From: Planctomycetota bacterium | GTDB lineage: Bacteria; Planctomycetota; Phycisphaerae; Phycisphaerales; UBA1924 | Length of the DNA stretch: 64,000 bases | Reading direction: 5' to 3' | Assembly: GCA_030950285.1 (NCBI GenBank) | Contig: JAUZRR010000037.1 | Span: 62,001-126,000 of the forward strand | Part shown: positions 62,129-64,000 of the stretch, piece by piece | How positions within the stretch are numbered: the stretch's first letter is position 1 | Layout: every line of letters begins with the position of its first letter | Notes under the pieces: model-generated | The model's database searches: none | What the model was told of the DNA's origin: nothing | What the model saw: the letters and a program-made list of their open reading frames with translations, nothing else | Program-made: the position numbers and the translations under genes

Positions 62129-64000
62129 TTAGCGGCAGGCGTTCCAGAGGTTCAGGAAGCAGATGACGTCCTGGGTGTTGACGTTGCTGTCCTGGTTGCA
62201 GTCGGCACCGGCGTTGCCGGCGTTCCAGTCGTTGAGGAACGCGATGACGTCCTGGGTGTTGACAGCGTTGTCGTTGTTGTAGTCGGCGTAGCCGCAGGGG
62301 TCGGCGGCACCGGTGCCGGTGATGAGCAGTGCGGTGCGGTAGTTCTCGTCGAAGGCGTTGTCGAAGAAGCCGTCGCCGTCGGTGTCGTAGGTGATGCGTG
62401 CGTTGAGGACCAGCCCGCCGAGTGCGCGGGGGTCTGTGGCGCCGTCGAGGTCACTCTGCGCGGTGCCGGCCCAGCAGTCGCCGGTGACGTTGCTGCCGAA
62501 GAATCCGCCCGAGGAGAGTGAGTTGAAGTCGGCGATGTCGATAAAGGTGATGGCGTAGGGGGTGCCCGAGTTGTTGCCCATGTAGACATCGCCGCTGGTG
62601 GCGATGAGTTCGAGTTCGTAGCTGAATGTTGCTTCGTCGTAGACAGCGCGGAGGAGGGCGACATCGAAGTCGCTGCCCAGGTCGCCGAAGAGCTCGACAG
62701 CGGCGACGAAGTAGACGTTGCCGGCACAGTCGATGGCGGGCTGCCCGATCGAGGGGCCGAGGGGGTCGCCGCCGGTGACCTCAAAGAGCCCGGACATGAC
62801 GCCGATGGTGGCGCCGCCGGGGCCGTCCTTGACGACCTTGCCCGTGTCGGTTATGGCGTCGTAGTAGCCGGCGAGGGTCCAGACGGTGGTTCCGGTGGCG
62901 GGGTCGTGCTTGGCGACGACGACGGCGTTGGCCGGGTTGTTGGAGCCGCCGATGAGGTCGTTGTAGGCGGTGGTGGCGGCGAGGCGGTCGCCGTTGGGCG
63001 CGACAGCGAGCGCGACCGAGCCGGTACCGCCGCGGAAGGGGGTCTGGCTGAGGTAGCCGTCGAGTGCCCAGCCGTCGTCGGGGTCGTTGATGTCGTCTTC
63101 GATGAAGAAGCCGTCGCTGTTGTCGGTGACCATGCCGGACTGGCCGGGAGCGGCGGGCATGACGAGCAACGCGCCGGGGTTGAGGACGTTGCCGTTGTTG
63201 TCGACGTCCCAGACGCTGATGGCGTCGGTCGGGCCGGGGTTCACGGTTTTGCTGAGGACCGAGTGTGTTGCAACGGCGTCGGGGTTGCTGAACCACGGGC
63301 GGAGGCTGACGCCGTTGGTCCCGCGTGAGGTGGCGGCGCCCTGAAGGTACGCGCCGCTGGCGACAACGACGCCGGGGGCAACCTCGTAGGCGTACTGACT
63401 GTTGAAGTTCATGCCGCCGTAGACCGGGCGGCCGGCGGTGCTCTCGGCCAGAGCGTTGGGCACGGGGTGGGTGGTGGCGCTGTTGGCGACGAGCCAGTCG
63501 CCGGCGTCGCTGGCGCCGGCGTTGTCGATGACGTTGAGCGTGCCGCAGGTTCGGCTGAGGATGTTGACGCGGAAGATGTTGTTGCCGGTGATGGGGTTGG
63601 GCCCGGAGACGCCGAAGTCGTCGGCGCGGAAGTGGGCGTTGCCGTTGGCGTCGATGACGCCGAACCCGAACTGGGCGGTGTTGCCGAAGCCGTCGGCGCC
63701 GTTGACGGCGGTGCTGACGCGGGTGACGTAGAAGCGGGACTCGTTGGCGGGGTCAACGTTGACGACCGCGGCGGTGATGCCGTTGTAGTTGCTGCCCTCG
63801 GCGCTGGTGCCAAAGTCGGCAAAGCCCAGCGCCATCTGCATGCTCATGCCCGAGGGCGAGACGCTGCCGGGGGCGGTGTTGATGAGGTCGTTGATGCCTG
63901 CGCCGGGGGTGCTCCAGAGCTGGTAGGTCGCGGAGGGGTAGTCGGCGACCTCGATCATGTCGTGGCTGATCGCCTGGGCGGAGATAAGGTTGTTGAAGAA
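62129..64000 (-). CDS. secreted dockerin-containing protein, 5' end cut off
   Basis: The visible 623 residues run to the window edge in an open frame (FFNNLISAQAISHD precedes the first internal Met at 63958). Most of it is beta-rich with many Gly/Asn/Asp, like a propeller: repeated phrases such as AVAPNGDRLAATTAY and PAIDCAGNVYFVAAV suggest blades. Two dockerin-type repeats end it (DYNNDNAVNTQDVIAFLNDW, DCNQDSNVNTQDVICFLNLW). It shares this ending with the neighbouring EEP protein. Function unknown; likely surface-held. Confidence 0.85.
   Translation of the reverse strand, partial: FFNNLISAQAISHDMIEVADYPSATYQLWSTPGAGINDLINTAPGSVSPSGMSMQMALGFADFGTSAEGSNYNGITAAVVNVDPANESRFYVTRVSTAVNGADGFGNTAQFGFGVIDANGNAHFRADDFGVSGPNPITGNNIFRVNILSRTCGTLNVIDNAGASDAGDWLVANSATTHPVPNALAESTAGRPVYGGMNFNSQYAYEVAPGVVVASGAYLQGAATSRGTNGVSLRPWFSNPDAVATHSVLSKTVNPGPTDAISVWDVDNNGNVLNPGALLVMPAAPGQSGMVTDNSDGFFIEDDINDPDDGWALDGYLSQTPFRGGTGSVALAVAPNGDRLAATTAYNDLIGGSNNPANAVVVAKHDPATGTTVWTLAGYYDAITDTGKVVKDGPGGATIGVMSGLFEVTGGDPLGPSIGQPAIDCAGNVYFVAAVELFGDLGSDFDVALLRAVYDEATFSYELELIATSGDVYMGNNSGTPYAITFIDIADFNSLSSGGFFGSNVTGDCWAGTAQSDLDGATDPRALGGLVLNARITYDTDGDGFFDNAFDENYRTALLITGTGAADPCGYADYNNDNAVNTQDVIAFLNDWNAGNAGADCNQDSNVNTQDVICFLNLWNACR

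Overview
The window is GC-rich (mostly about 65-70%), densely coded bacterial chromosome. It most resembles a planctomycete, probably of the class Phycisphaerae. The indications are prepilin-like proteins ending in an H-x9-DG type motif, secreted proteins with paired C-terminal dockerin repeats (GDGNINTLDV type), SPINDLY-type glycosyltransferase, ECF sigma factors beside small anchored regulators, frr-pyrH pairing, and long chains of start/stop-overlapping genes. This assignment is inference; there is no rRNA gene here to confirm it. I saw no tRNA, rRNA, CRISPR array, insertion sequence or prophage.

Layout. 0-2 kb: end of a flagellar regulatory block (FlhG 3' end, a small membrane protein, sigma factor FliA) closed by a strong terminator and preceded by a possible FliA-type promoter. 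2-5 kb: folK with a secreted protein, then frr and pyrH on the other strand. 5.5-16.5 kb: one long translationally coupled operon of nine genes holding a TonB-like membrane-anchored VWA protein, a secreted protein, TolQ/ExbB, two ExbD paralogues, a large periplasmic helical protein, a membrane protein with a J-like cytoplasmic end, a secreted zinc-ribbon protein and a tRNA-binding domain protein. This looks like a proton-driven motor machine of unknown purpose and is the best candidate for an undescribed system. 16.6-21.3 kb: two ECF sigma modules, one with an anchored partner and a secreted coiled protein, the other with a protein that joins a repeated N-terminal domain to a prepilin-like domain. 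21.4-24.3 kb: ribosomal L35 and L20, an M50 protease and a ureohydrolase. 24.4-34.9 kb: galactokinase, three transporters (POT, AbgT, NupC), an M61 peptidase, a uridine kinase-like protein and a BtpA-like protein.

35-45.4 kb (mostly minus strand): a tricarboxylic acid cluster. In order of transcription it holds the beta-like and alpha/lyase-like subunits of an ATP-citrate lyase, an HD-domain protein, a fused aconitase-family enzyme and an isocitrate/isopropylmalate-type dehydrogenase, followed by a potassium channel and a MmgE/PrpD protein. Together these could run from acetyl-CoA plus oxaloacetate (or an analogue) to 2-oxoglutarate (or an analogue), or in reverse. 45.7-53.2 kb: a DUF4340 protein, a class-I amidotransferase-like hydrolase, a SPINDLY protein, metF, a prepilin-like protein and adenylate kinase. 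53.3-64 kb: elongation factor G, an O-antigen-ligase-like protein coupled to a WecA/MraY-type transferase, a lower-GC gap, and two secreted dockerin proteins, the last cut by the window edge.

A 27-bp palindromic element (arms CCCCTCGC/GCGAGGGG, flanked by TAGAG and AC) occurs eight times. Six copies sit in the three convergent intergenic gaps longer than 100 bp, one in a divergent gap, and one inside a coding sequence, where it adds nine codons in frame.
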